Shown piece by piece: positions 6,888 through 14,485 of a stretch of DNA of 64,000 nt. Numbering within the stretch: the first letter of the stretch is position 1; each line of letters opens with the position of its first letter. The notes under the pieces are model-generated. The model searched no databases. It was not told the origin of the DNA and was given only the letters and a program-made list of their open reading frames with translations. Source of the stretch: an uncultured Erythrobacter sp. (GTDB lineage: Bacteria; Pseudomonadota; Alphaproteobacteria; Sphingomonadales; Sphingomonadaceae); contig NZ_OY284433.1 in assembly GCF_958304185.1 (NCBI RefSeq), positions 1,240,001 through 1,304,000 on the forward strand, read 5' to 3'. The position numbers and the translations under genes are program-made.

Positions 6888-9203
6888 ATGTCCGCCACCA
6901 CCCGAATTGCGCTCAAAACGCTCGCCATCTCCGCCAGTTCGCTGGCCCTGATGCACACCGCGCCGGCCATGGCGCAGGTTGAAGAAATCATCGTAACCGC
7001 CCAGAAGGTCGAGGAAAACGTCCAGGACGTGCCGATCGCGATCACTGCGGTTTCGGGCGACCGCCTGATCCAGGCGGGGGTCATCAGCCTCGAGAACATC
7101 TCGACCGTGGTGCCGTCGGTAACGTTCCGCAAGGGCACCACCAGCGCCAACAGCGCGATCGTGATGCGCGGCGTCGGCACGATCAGTTTCTCGGTCGCGG
7201 CTGAACCGTCTGTGTCCACCGTTGTCGATGGCGTGGTGCTGTCGCGTTCGGGCCAGGCATTCATGGATCTGGTTGATCTCCAACGGCTTGAAGTTCTGCG
7301 CGGGCCGCAGGGCACGCTGTTTGGCCGCAATGCTTCGGCCGGTTTGGTCAACATCGTCTCCAAGGGCGGCACCGACACGTTTGAAGCCGAAGCCAGCGCC
7401 GATTGGTTCGAAGGCGAGGAATACCGCCTGCGCGCCGCGATCTCCGGCCCGCTGGGTGAAAACCTCAGCGCTCGCCTAACCGGCTTCTACGGCAGCTATG
7501 ATGGCAACATCACCAACATCAACGGCGGCCGTAACGACAAGGTCAATGGTTACGAGCGTTACGGCGTGCGCGGGATCATGGATTATGACGATGGCGGCAA
7601 CACCGTCCGCCTGATCGCGGATTACTACAAGGCAGATGATGATTGCTGCGTCGATGTGACCGGCGCCAGTCGCGGCGCGGTGCAGGATGCACTGCTCGGC
7701 CTGCCGAACGGCGTGGCGATTGGCGAGGACCAGCGCTTCATCAACAATGACCTCGTTACCAGCACACAGGATCAGCAATGGAGCCTGACGGGCACCGGCG
7801 ATTTCGAGATCACCGACACCCATACGCTCAGCGTCGTGCTCGGCTACCGCAACTGGGAAAACACCGAGAACCGCGACGGTGACTTCCTTCCGCGCGCCAT
7901 CACCACTGCGGGGCAGCTGCACGATGTCGGCATAGTGAAGACCGAACAAGTCTCAGCCGAAATCCGCCTCGCCTCGGACCAGTCGAAGCCGTTCTTCTAT
8001 CAGGTCGGCGCCTTCGCTTGGCAATCGGACAACACCCAGGACTTCACCCGCCAGGGCGTGACTTGCGCAACCTCGACCCTAGCGGCGCTGCCGGGTGGGG
8101 CGATCCCGTGCAATGTTTCCGATACGGTCAACACGCTGTTCCCCTTCGCCACCTCGCGCAGCGACGTGCGTTCGAAGAACTACGCGCTGTTCGGTCAGGC
8201 AACCTACCAGATTACCGAGCAGCTCTCACTGACCGGCGGCCTGCGCTACACCTGGGATGATCTTGAATTCACCCACACCCGCGCACCGGCGGTCAACCGC
8301 ACCACCGGTCTCCCTGCAACCGGCCCGGGCACCAACGGCAACCCGGCAGGCGGCACCATCGCGAGCGGCGGCAACGGCACCAACACCAGCCGCGGCGAGA
8401 CCACCAACGGCAACCTTTCGGGCCGTGCGGCGATCCAGTTCAAGCCGTCGGAAGACATCATGCTCTACGGCTCGTACACCCGCGGCTACAAGGGTCCGGC
8501 CTTCAACGTGTTCTTCAACCACACCGCGCCAAACAACGCGGTGCCGATTTCCGAAGAACTGTCGGACAGCTTTGAAATCGGGGCGAAGACGCAGTTCCTC
8601 GACAACCGCGTGCAGCTCAACGTCGCGGCCTTCATGGTCGAGTATGACGGGTTCCAGGCGAACAACTTTATCGTCGTCAACACTGCGACGATTTCGAACC
8701 TGACCAACGCGGGCACGGTGAAGAGCGAAGGCTTCGAAGCCGATCTGATCGTCAACCCGATCGATGGGCTGAACCTGCGCGCCAGCGCGGCCTATGCGGA
8801 CGCACGGGTCAAGCAGTTCAACCCGAACCCGACCACCAACGCGCCCGACGCTCGCAACGGCACCGTGCTGCCGCTGGCGCCGAAGTTCGTCTACACCATC
8901 GGCGGGGACTACACCAAGGAACTGGGCGGGGTGACGCTGTACCTCAACACGGATTACCGCCACACCAGCACGCAGTTCTCGGACCTTGGCCAGTCGCCGA
9001 CCACCCAGATCGATCCCTATGGCATCTGGAACGCCTCGGTCGGCTTCTCCGATCCGGACGACAAGTACCGCGTGACCTTCCACGCCCGCAACATCACCGA
9101 TGACAGCTACGTGCTGCTCAACATCGAGAACGGGCGCCGCTTGCAGATCCCGCGCGATGCCGACCGTTACTTCGGCGTCAGCCTGCGTGTGCGGACGTTC
9201 TGA
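6888..9203 (+). CDS. TonB-dependent receptor, probable outer-membrane importer for sulfoquinovosides
   Basis: A 771-residue outer-membrane transporter. A signal peptide of about 30 residues ends APAMA-Q, followed directly by the TonB-box-like EEIIVTAQ, a plug domain (about residues 35-160, with LEVLRGPQGTLFGRNAS) and a 22-strand barrel finishing in a terminal phenylalanine (RVRTF). The start is the ATG at 6888, preceded by GGGGAG at a good distance. It is divergent from the sulfoquinovosidase operon across 164 bp and is followed by a terminator and then the MFS gene. Sphingomonads often use such receptors for carbohydrates. SQ-glyceride import is inferred purely from context; the family is certain. 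Confidence 0.88.
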   Translation: MSATTRIALKTLAISASSLALMHTAPAMAQVEEIIVTAQKVEENVQDVPIAITAVSGDRLIQAGVISLENISTVVPSVTFRKGTTSANSAIVMRGVGTISFSVAAEPSVSTVVDGVVLSRSGQAFMDLVDLQRLEVLRGPQGTLFGRNASAGLVNIVSKGGTDTFEAEASADWFEGEEYRLRAAISGPLGENLSARLTGFYGSYDGNITNINGGRNDKVNGYERYGVRGIMDYDDGGNTVRLIADYYKADDDCCVDVTGASRGAVQDALLGLPNGVAIGEDQRFINNDLVTSTQDQQWSLTGTGDFEITDTHTLSVVLGYRNWENTENRDGDFLPRAITTAGQLHDVGIVKTEQVSAEIRLASDQSKPFFYQVGAFAWQSDNTQDFTRQGVTCATSTLAALPGGAIPCNVSDTVNTLFPFATSRSDVRSKNYALFGQATYQITEQLSLTGGLRYTWDDLEFTHTRAPAVNRTTGLPATGPGTNGNPAGGTIASGGNGTNTSRGETTNGNLSGRAAIQFKPSEDIMLYGSYTRGYKGPAFNVFFNHTAPNNAVPISEELSDSFEIGAKTQFLDNRVQLNVAAFMVEYDGFQANNFIVVNTATISNLTNAGTVKSEGFEADLIVNPIDGLNLRASAAYADARVKQFNPNPTTNAPDARNGTVLPLAPKFVYTIGGDYTKELGGVTLYLNTDYRHTSTQFSDLGQSPTTQIDPYGIWNASVGFSDPDDKYRVTFHARNITDDSYVLLNIENGRRLQIPRDADRYFGVSLRVRTF

Positions 9204-9227
9204 CCCGCGTGGCAACTTGAACTCAAC

Positions 9228-9260
9228 AAGGGCCGTCGGAGCGATCCGGCGGCCCTTTTT
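9228..9260 (+). terminator. Rho-independent terminator after the TonB receptor gene
   Basis: AAGGGCCGTCGGA pairs with TCCGGCGGCCCTT around a GCGA loop, followed by TTTTT. It lies 24 bp after the receptor stop codon. It would separate, or attenuate, transcription between the receptor and the transporter/flavin genes downstream. Confidence 0.85.
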
Positions 9261-9308
9261 GTCTGGCCTTGCTTGCCCTGCTGTGTGCTTGAACTCTAGG
9301 AACCCGTG

Positions 9309-10574
9309 ATGGCCCAACCTTCCTCGCCCATATCTGCGCGGCTGCGCTGGTCGCTGTTCACGGTGCTGTGCATCGCGGGGGTGTTCAACGCGATGGACCG
9401 CCCGATCATCGCGATCCTGAAGCCCGACATGATGGCCGATTTCGGCTGGAGCGACAGTGACTTTGGTGATCTCGCCGCAGTCACGCAGTTCTCGGCCGCC
9501 TTCGCTTTCCTGTTCACCGGCTGGCTGGTCGACCGGCTCGGCGTGAACCGATCAATGCAGGTGGGCGCGACCGCATGGAGCCTTGCAGCGGTCGCGCATG
9601 GCTGGGCGCTGAGCACTGCGCAAGTGGTCGCCGCTCGCGTCGGGCTTGGCGTGACCGAGGCGGTGCAGACGCCGCTGACGATCAAGACCGTCGCGAGCCT
9701 GTTCCCGCCGGACAAGCGCAGCTTCGCCTTCGGCTTTGCGACCATGCTCGCAGGCGCAGGCACTATCGCGATGCCGTTCGTCATCCCGGCACTTGCGCTG
9801 GCGGTGGGCTGGCGCGGCGCACTGGTGGCGGGCGGGATCGGCGGATTTCTGTCGCTGCTCGCATGGATGTGGCTGGCGCGCGGGGTGGCGCAATTGCGCG
9901 AGCGCACGCTGGCGGACAGCCCCGACCCCGGCGGCGAGAGCGCGCGTTACGGCGCAATCCTCGCCAACCGCGCGACCTGGGCAATCGTCGGGGCCAAAGC
10001 GCTATCGGATATGACCTGGTGGTTCATCAACTTCTGGCTGGCGGATTATTACCGCAAGGAATTCGGCCTCACCACGCTGGAACTGGCCGTGCCGCTGGCA
10101 ATTGCCTTTGCCGGATCAGGCCTTGGCGCGCTGCTGGCGGGGTGGGTGTCGACCCGGCTGCTGGAGCGCGGGCATAGCCCGAACCGGGTGCGCAAGGGCG
10201 TGATGCTGGCCTCGGCCCTGCTGGTCGCGCCCCTGCCGCTGGTGCTGGAGCTTAACGCCTTCTGGCCGGTCGCTTGCATGATCGGGGTGGTGATGGCCGG
10301 GCATCAGGGCTTCTCGCTCTCGCTGTTCTCGACCATCACCGATGTCGTCCCGAACGCCAAGGTCGGGCGGGTGACCGCGTTCGGCGCGTTCATGGGCAAT
10401 ATGGGCGGGGTGGCGATTTCGCTGATTACTGGCCGCGTGCTCGATGCAGGCTTCGGCTTCGTGCCGCTGTTCATCTTTGCCGCCTCGTCCTATCTGGTTG
10501 CGCTGGCGTGGTTCCAGTGGCTGCTGCCGGTGATCCGACGGCCGGAGGAAGAGGCGACGGATCTGCTCGCATAG
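9309..10574 (+). CDS. MFS transporter, candidate inner-membrane sulfoquinovose(-glycerol) importer
   Basis: A 421-residue major facilitator with about 12 membrane segments in two halves. The first half carries NAMDRPIIAILKPDMMADFGWSDSDFG, a pattern typical of the anion:cation symporter group that imports hexuronates and other acidic sugars. GWLVDRLGVNRS marks the loop between segments 2 and 3. A GTG three bases upstream of the ATG is an alternative start. An importer for anionic sugars fits SQ, which carries a sulfonate. The known Agrobacterium sulfo-SMO locus uses an ABC importer instead, and none is seen here. Substrate is inferred from context. Confidence 0.8.
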   Translation: MAQPSSPISARLRWSLFTVLCIAGVFNAMDRPIIAILKPDMMADFGWSDSDFGDLAAVTQFSAAFAFLFTGWLVDRLGVNRSMQVGATAWSLAAVAHGWALSTAQVVAARVGLGVTEAVQTPLTIKTVASLFPPDKRSFAFGFATMLAGAGTIAMPFVIPALALAVGWRGALVAGGIGGFLSLLAWMWLARGVAQLRERTLADSPDPGGESARYGAILANRATWAIVGAKALSDMTWWFINFWLADYYRKEFGLTTLELAVPLAIAFAGSGLGALLAGWVSTRLLERGHSPNRVRKGVMLASALLVAPLPLVLELNAFWPVACMIGVVMAGHQGFSLSLFSTITDVVPNAKVGRVTAFGAFMGNMGGVAISLITGRVLDAGFGFVPLFIFAASSYLVALAWFQWLLPVIRRPEEEATDLLA

Positions 10575-10659
10575 CCGTCCAAGGCGCCGGTGCGGTTGCA
10601 TTCAACAGGCTTGCGGAGTAGGACTATGACACCGTGAGACATAAGGCAGGCTGGACGGC

Positions 10660-11754
10660 ATGAAGCGCGATGCGCGCCCCGATTTCGAGGCTTTTGCCGG
10701 CGACCTGTTCGGCGAGATCATGCTCGCCGATACGGCTACTGCTGCCGCCGCCAAAGCCGAGAAGAAGCCGCTGTCGCGCTTCGTCCCCGGCTTGGCGATC
10801 TGCGCCATTGCCGGAGCGGCGGCGGCTTGGCTCAGCCAGAATTACGGGGTGCCGATCATTCTGGCGGGACTGCTGCTCGGCCTCGCGCTGAACTTTGCGG
10901 CCACTGACCCGCGCACCCATGACGGCTTGGACTGGGTCTCGCGCCACGGCCTGCGCGGCGGGATCGTGCTGCTCGGCTTTCAGGTCACGGTGATGCAGGT
11001 GCTGGCGATGGGCGTTGTGCCGTTTCTCGGCCTCGCGCTGGTGATGGGCGCCGCGCTCCTCGCCGCGCTCGCAGCCGCCCGCATGACGGGGCAGAGCGCT
11101 TCGGTCGGCCTGCTCGGCGGCGGGGCAACCGCGATCTGCGGGGCTTCGGCGGCGCTGGCGCTTTATGGCGTCATCGGGCGCGAGCGGATCGATCAGGCGC
11201 TCTTCACGCTGACGCTGGTGATCCTTGCCGCCGCTAGCGCGATTGCGCTCGTTACCTATCCGCCGCTGACCCGGATGCTCGGCTTTAGCGATGCGCAGGC
11301 CGGGTTCCTGGTCGGCGCATCGATCCACGATGTCGCGCAGGCGATTGGCGCGGGGTTCGCGGTGTCGGACGCAGCCGGTGCGCAGGCGACCGTGGTGAAG
11401 CTCACCCGCGTGGCGCTGCTCGCCCCGCTGGTGACGCTCGCCGCGCTGTGGATCGCCCGCGCCGAGCCGCTGCCCGAAGGCGTGGGCCGGACGCGGGTGC
11501 CGATCCTGCCGGGCTTCATTCTGGCCTTCCTAGCGCTGGTAGGGGTGAACTCGTTCGTCACCCTGCCCGCTGACCTTGCGGGCCATGCGCTGACCCTGTC
11601 AAAGACCTTGCTGCTGCTCGCCGTCACCGCCACAGCCATGCGGACGCGGACCGACCTGCTGCTTGGATTGGGTTGGCGGTCGGTGATGCCGGTGCTTGCG
11701 GCGACCATTGCCTCGCTCGCAGCGGCGCTGGGCTTTGCGTGGTGGATGATCTGA
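10660..11754 (+). CDS. YeiH/UPF0324-family putative sulfate/sulfite exporter
   Basis: A 364-residue membrane protein with about ten hydrophobic segments and the family signature GGGATAICGASAALAL near residues 148-163. The family is annotated as putative sulfate exporters and often sits beside enzymes that release sulfite or sulfate. The first 40 residues are a hydrophilic cytoplasmic extension. It lies 85 bp after the MFS gene and its stop overlaps the glpD start by one base (TGATG). In this locus the natural cargo would be the sulfite released by the monooxygenase, so the protein would act as detoxification. Family is clear; transport of sulfite is inference. Confidence 0.85.
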   Translation: MKRDARPDFEAFAGDLFGEIMLADTATAAAAKAEKKPLSRFVPGLAICAIAGAAAAWLSQNYGVPIILAGLLLGLALNFAATDPRTHDGLDWVSRHGLRGGIVLLGFQVTVMQVLAMGVVPFLGLALVMGAALLAALAAARMTGQSASVGLLGGGATAICGASAALALYGVIGRERIDQALFTLTLVILAAASAIALVTYPPLTRMLGFSDAQAGFLVGASIHDVAQAIGAGFAVSDAAGAQATVVKLTRVALLAPLVTLAALWIARAEPLPEGVGRTRVPILPGFILAFLALVGVNSFVTLPADLAGHALTLSKTLLLLAVTATAMRTRTDLLLGLGWRSVMPVLAATIASLAAALGFAWWMI

Positions 11755-13244
11755 TGCCCGATGTGTTCGACCTTGCAGTGATCGGCGGCGGCGTGAACGG
11801 CGCCGGGATCGCGCGCGACGCAGCCGGGCGCGGGGCCAAGGTGCTGCTGCTGGAACGCGGCGATCTGGCGGAAGGCACCTCGTCCAACTCCACCAAGCTG
11901 ATCCACGGCGGCTTGCGCTATCTGGAGCATTACGAATTTGCGTTGGTGCGCGAGGCGCTGACCGAGCGGGAGGTGCTGTGGGGCATCGCGCCGCACATCA
12001 TCTGGCCGCTGCGCTTCATCCTGCCCCACCGCCCCGGCCTGCGCCCGCGCTGGCTGCTGCGGCTGGGGCTGTTCCTCTACGACCATATCGGCGGTCGCAA
12101 ATATCTGCCCTCGGCCGAGGGGATCGACCTGACCCGGCACCCCGCCGGCGCGCCGCTCAAGCCAGCATATACCCGCGCCTTTGCCTATTCCGATGGCTGG
12201 GTGGATGATGCGCGGCTGGTGGTGCTCAACGCCCGCGACGCGGCGGATCGCGGAGCCGAAGTGCGCACCCGCTGCGAGGTGGCAGCGCTCACCCGCGAAG
12301 GCGAACTTTGGCGGATCGACGCGGGGGGCGAAACCTTCCGCGCCCGCGCAGTCGTCAACGCCGCCGGGCCGCGCGTGCTCGACCTGCTGGGCCGCGCGGG
12401 CGAGCCGTCTGCGCAAAAGATGCGGCTAGTGCGCGGCTCGCACATCGTTGTCCGCAAGCTGTTCGACCACGACTACGCCTATTTCTTCCAGCTGCCCGAC
12501 GGGCGGATCTTCTTCGCGATCCCCTACGAACAGGACTTCACCCTGATCGGCACCACCGATGTCGATCACGACGGCAGCCTCGACGAAGTGCGCGCCAGTG
12601 CGGAGGAAATCGCTTACCTGTGCGCGGGCGCCTCGGAGTATTTCCGTAAGCCCGTAACGCCTGCTGATGTGGTCTGGACCTATTCCGGAGTGCGCCCGCT
12701 GATCGACGATGGTTCGGGCAAGCCGGAGGCAGCGACCCGCGGTTACAGCTTCGAACTCGACGGCGGAGCGGAGGGCGCGGCGCCCTTGCTCTCGGTGTTC
12801 GGCGGCAAGATCACCACCTACCGCGAACTCGCCGCCGAGGCGATCCGCCAGCTTGAACCCTTCCTGCCGGTGCTGGAAGGCGAGGATTGGACCGGCAAGG
12901 CGTTCTTGCCCGGCGGCGATTTCGGGCGGTTCGATGCGCCCGCCCTCGCCGCTGATCTGGCCGCGCGTCATCCGTTTCTGGGCGAGGTCGAGGCTCACCG
13001 CCTGATCCGCCTTTACGGTACTTCGGCCGCCACATTCCTCGGCGATGCTGCCAGCGCAGCGGATTCGGGTGAAGGATTCGGCCACGGGCTGACGGCGGCT
13101 GAAGTCGACTACCTCATCACCCGCGAATGGGCCCGCACTGCCGCCGACGTGCTGTGGCGGCGCACCAAGCTCGGCCTGCATTTCACGGACGCGCAAACCG
13201 CGCGGCTCGCTGCCTACATCACCGAAAGGATTACCCCCGCATGA
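11754..13244 (+). CDS. glpD: Aerobic glycerol-3-phosphate dehydrogenase
   Basis: FAD enzyme of 496 residues that oxidises sn-glycerol-3-phosphate to dihydroxyacetone phosphate and passes electrons to quinone at the inner membrane. The N-terminal dinucleotide fold has VIGGGVNGAGIARDAAGRG. The family blocks TSSNSTKLIHGGLRYLEHYE, YSDGWVDDARLV and FGGKITTYRELAE are all present, and the C-terminal extension typical of GlpD covers about the last 120 residues. Start ATG at 11754 overlaps the preceding stop, and its own stop overlaps the next start (ATGA), so it is part of a tight operon. Within an SQ locus it would dispose of the glycerol half of SQ-glycerol once phosphorylated. No glycerol kinase is in the window. 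Confidence 0.93.
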   Translation: MPDVFDLAVIGGGVNGAGIARDAAGRGAKVLLLERGDLAEGTSSNSTKLIHGGLRYLEHYEFALVREALTEREVLWGIAPHIIWPLRFILPHRPGLRPRWLLRLGLFLYDHIGGRKYLPSAEGIDLTRHPAGAPLKPAYTRAFAYSDGWVDDARLVVLNARDAADRGAEVRTRCEVAALTREGELWRIDAGGETFRARAVVNAAGPRVLDLLGRAGEPSAQKMRLVRGSHIVVRKLFDHDYAYFFQLPDGRIFFAIPYEQDFTLIGTTDVDHDGSLDEVRASAEEIAYLCAGASEYFRKPVTPADVVWTYSGVRPLIDDGSGKPEAATRGYSFELDGGAEGAAPLLSVFGGKITTYRELAAEAIRQLEPFLPVLEGEDWTGKAFLPGGDFGRFDAPALAADLAARHPFLGEVEAHRLIRLYGTSAATFLGDAASAADSGEGFGHGLTAAEVDYLITREWARTAADVLWRRTKLGLHFTDAQTARLAAYITERITPA

Positions 13245-13813
13245 CCCGAATCGTAGCCCTTGGCGGCACGGTCAATCCCGGCTCATCCACCGAGCAGGCG
13301 CTGCGCCTTGCCGCTGGAATCGCGGCGAGCGAAGGGGCAGAAGTGACGGTGTTCGGCGGCGAATATCTGACTGCGCTGCCCCACTACCTCGGCCCGCTGC
13401 ATGATCCCTCGCAAGGGGCCGAGATGGTCGCAGCCGTGCGCGCAGCGGATGGTTTGCTGATTGCCGCGCCGGGGTATCACGGCACGATTTCGGGCGTGGT
13501 CAAGAACGCGCTCGATTACCTCGAAGACCTTTCGCGGGACGAGCGCCCTTACCTTGATGGCCGCGCGGTCGGGCTGATTGCCACTGCGTTCGGCGATCAG
13601 GCGTCGATGTCGACCCTGCTCACCATGCGCGCGATCACCCATGCCTTACGCGGCTGGCCCACCCCAATGGGCGCGACGATCCGCACCTATCGCGGGCTGT
13701 TCTCGCCCGATGGCGAATGCCTGGATGAACGGGCGCGGGGGCAGCTGGAGCTGGTCGGCAAGCAGGTGGTGCTCGGCGCCAAGAGCTTTGCGGCCGGGAG
13801 GGATCTGGCGTGA
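13241..13813 (+). CDS. SsuE-type NAD(P)H-dependent FMN reductase (functional SmoA)
   Basis: A 190-residue flavodoxin-like reductase that would make the free FMNH2 used by the sulfoquinovose monooxygenase. The phosphate-binding loop is VNPGSSTEQAL at residues 11-21. The flavin-ring segment APGYHGTISGVVKNALDYLED corresponds to the conserved YHGSYSGALKNALDWL region of SsuE/MsuE. It overlaps glpD at its start and the RibB-like gene at its stop by four bases each. The flavin reductase described in Agrobacterium (SmoA) belongs to a different flavin-reductase fold as far as I recall, so this would be a non-orthologous replacement. Family is confident; partnership is inferred. Confidence 0.85.
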   Translation: MTRIVALGGTVNPGSSTEQALRLAAGIAASEGAEVTVFGGEYLTALPHYLGPLHDPSQGAEMVAAVRAADGLLIAAPGYHGTISGVVKNALDYLEDLSRDERPYLDGRAVGLIATAFGDQASMSTLLTMRAITHALRGWPTPMGATIRTYRGLFSPDGECLDERARGQLELVGKQVVLGAKSFAAGRDLA

Positions 13814-14424
13814 CCAGCGCGGATTTCGACGCGGCGCTCACCGCTGTTGCCGCGGGGCGGATCGTGGTGATTTCGGGCGACCGGCTGCGCGGCGGGGACA
13901 TCGATCTGATGTGTGCTGCGAAGCACGTCACGCCCGAAGCGATCAATTTCATGGCTACCCACGGGCGCGGGCTGATCTGTCTGGCGGTGACGCCGGAGCG
14001 TGCCGACCAGCTGGGCCTCACCCTGGTGAACCCGGGCACCGCACGCCAGACCGGGCGGCCCTTCGCCCGCTCGATTGAAGCGGCCGAGGGCGTCTCCACC
14101 GGCATATCCGCGGCTGACCGGGCGCATACCGTCACAGTTGCGATGGCTGACGGGGCGAGTTCGTCGGACATCCACTCCCCCGGCCATGTCTTTCCGCTGA
14201 TCGGCCAGAGCGGCGGCGTGCTGGCCCGTCCGGCGGCGTGCGAGGCGGCAATCGACCTCGCCCGGATGGCAGGCGCAGGGGACGCGGCGGTAATCTGTTC
14301 GATCATGCGCGATGATGGTGAGATGGCGCGGATCGACGATATCGGCGAGCTTATCGCGACCCATGATCTGGCCGTCGCAGAAATCGGCGCATTGATCGCC
14401 CGGCTGGAATCAGCGCGGGTCTAA
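13810..14424 (+). CDS. RibB-like 3,4-dihydroxy-2-butanone 4-phosphate synthase, altered active-site loop
   Basis: A 204-residue single-domain relative of RibB, which converts ribulose 5-phosphate to the four-carbon riboflavin precursor. The later half is well conserved (IEAAEGVSTGISAADR, SPGHVFPL with H126, CEAAIDLARMAG with E145). The acidic loop that in E. coli RibB reads DRENEGD (R37, E38, E40, D42) reads DRLRGGD here at residues 24-30. The magnesium-binding glutamate and its neighbour are therefore replaced by L26 and G28. It may be catalytically weak or have another role. It closes the operon after the FMN reductase, suggesting flavin supply or flavin binding for the monooxygenase. A normal RibB is expected elsewhere in the genome. 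Confidence 0.78.
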   Translation: MTSADFDAALTAVAAGRIVVISGDRLRGGDIDLMCAAKHVTPEAINFMATHGRGLICLAVTPERADQLGLTLVNPGTARQTGRPFARSIEAAEGVSTGISAADRAHTVTVAMADGASSSDIHSPGHVFPLIGQSGGVLARPAACEAAIDLARMAGAGDAAVICSIMRDDGEMARIDDIGELIATHDLAVAEIGALIARLESARV

Positions 14425-14433
14425 TATGAAGGT

Positions 14434-14478
14434 GGGTGCCGGCCCAACGTGCGGGGGGGCATAGCAAAGCCGGCACCC
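14434..14478. terminator. Bidirectional hairpin between convergent operons
   Basis: GGGTGCCGGC and GCCGGCACCC form a perfect 10-bp stem in the 61 bp between the RibB-like gene and the autotransporter gene, which converge here. There is no long T run, but the position at a convergent boundary supports termination in both directions. Confidence 0.6.
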
Positions 14479-14485
14479 GCGTGCG

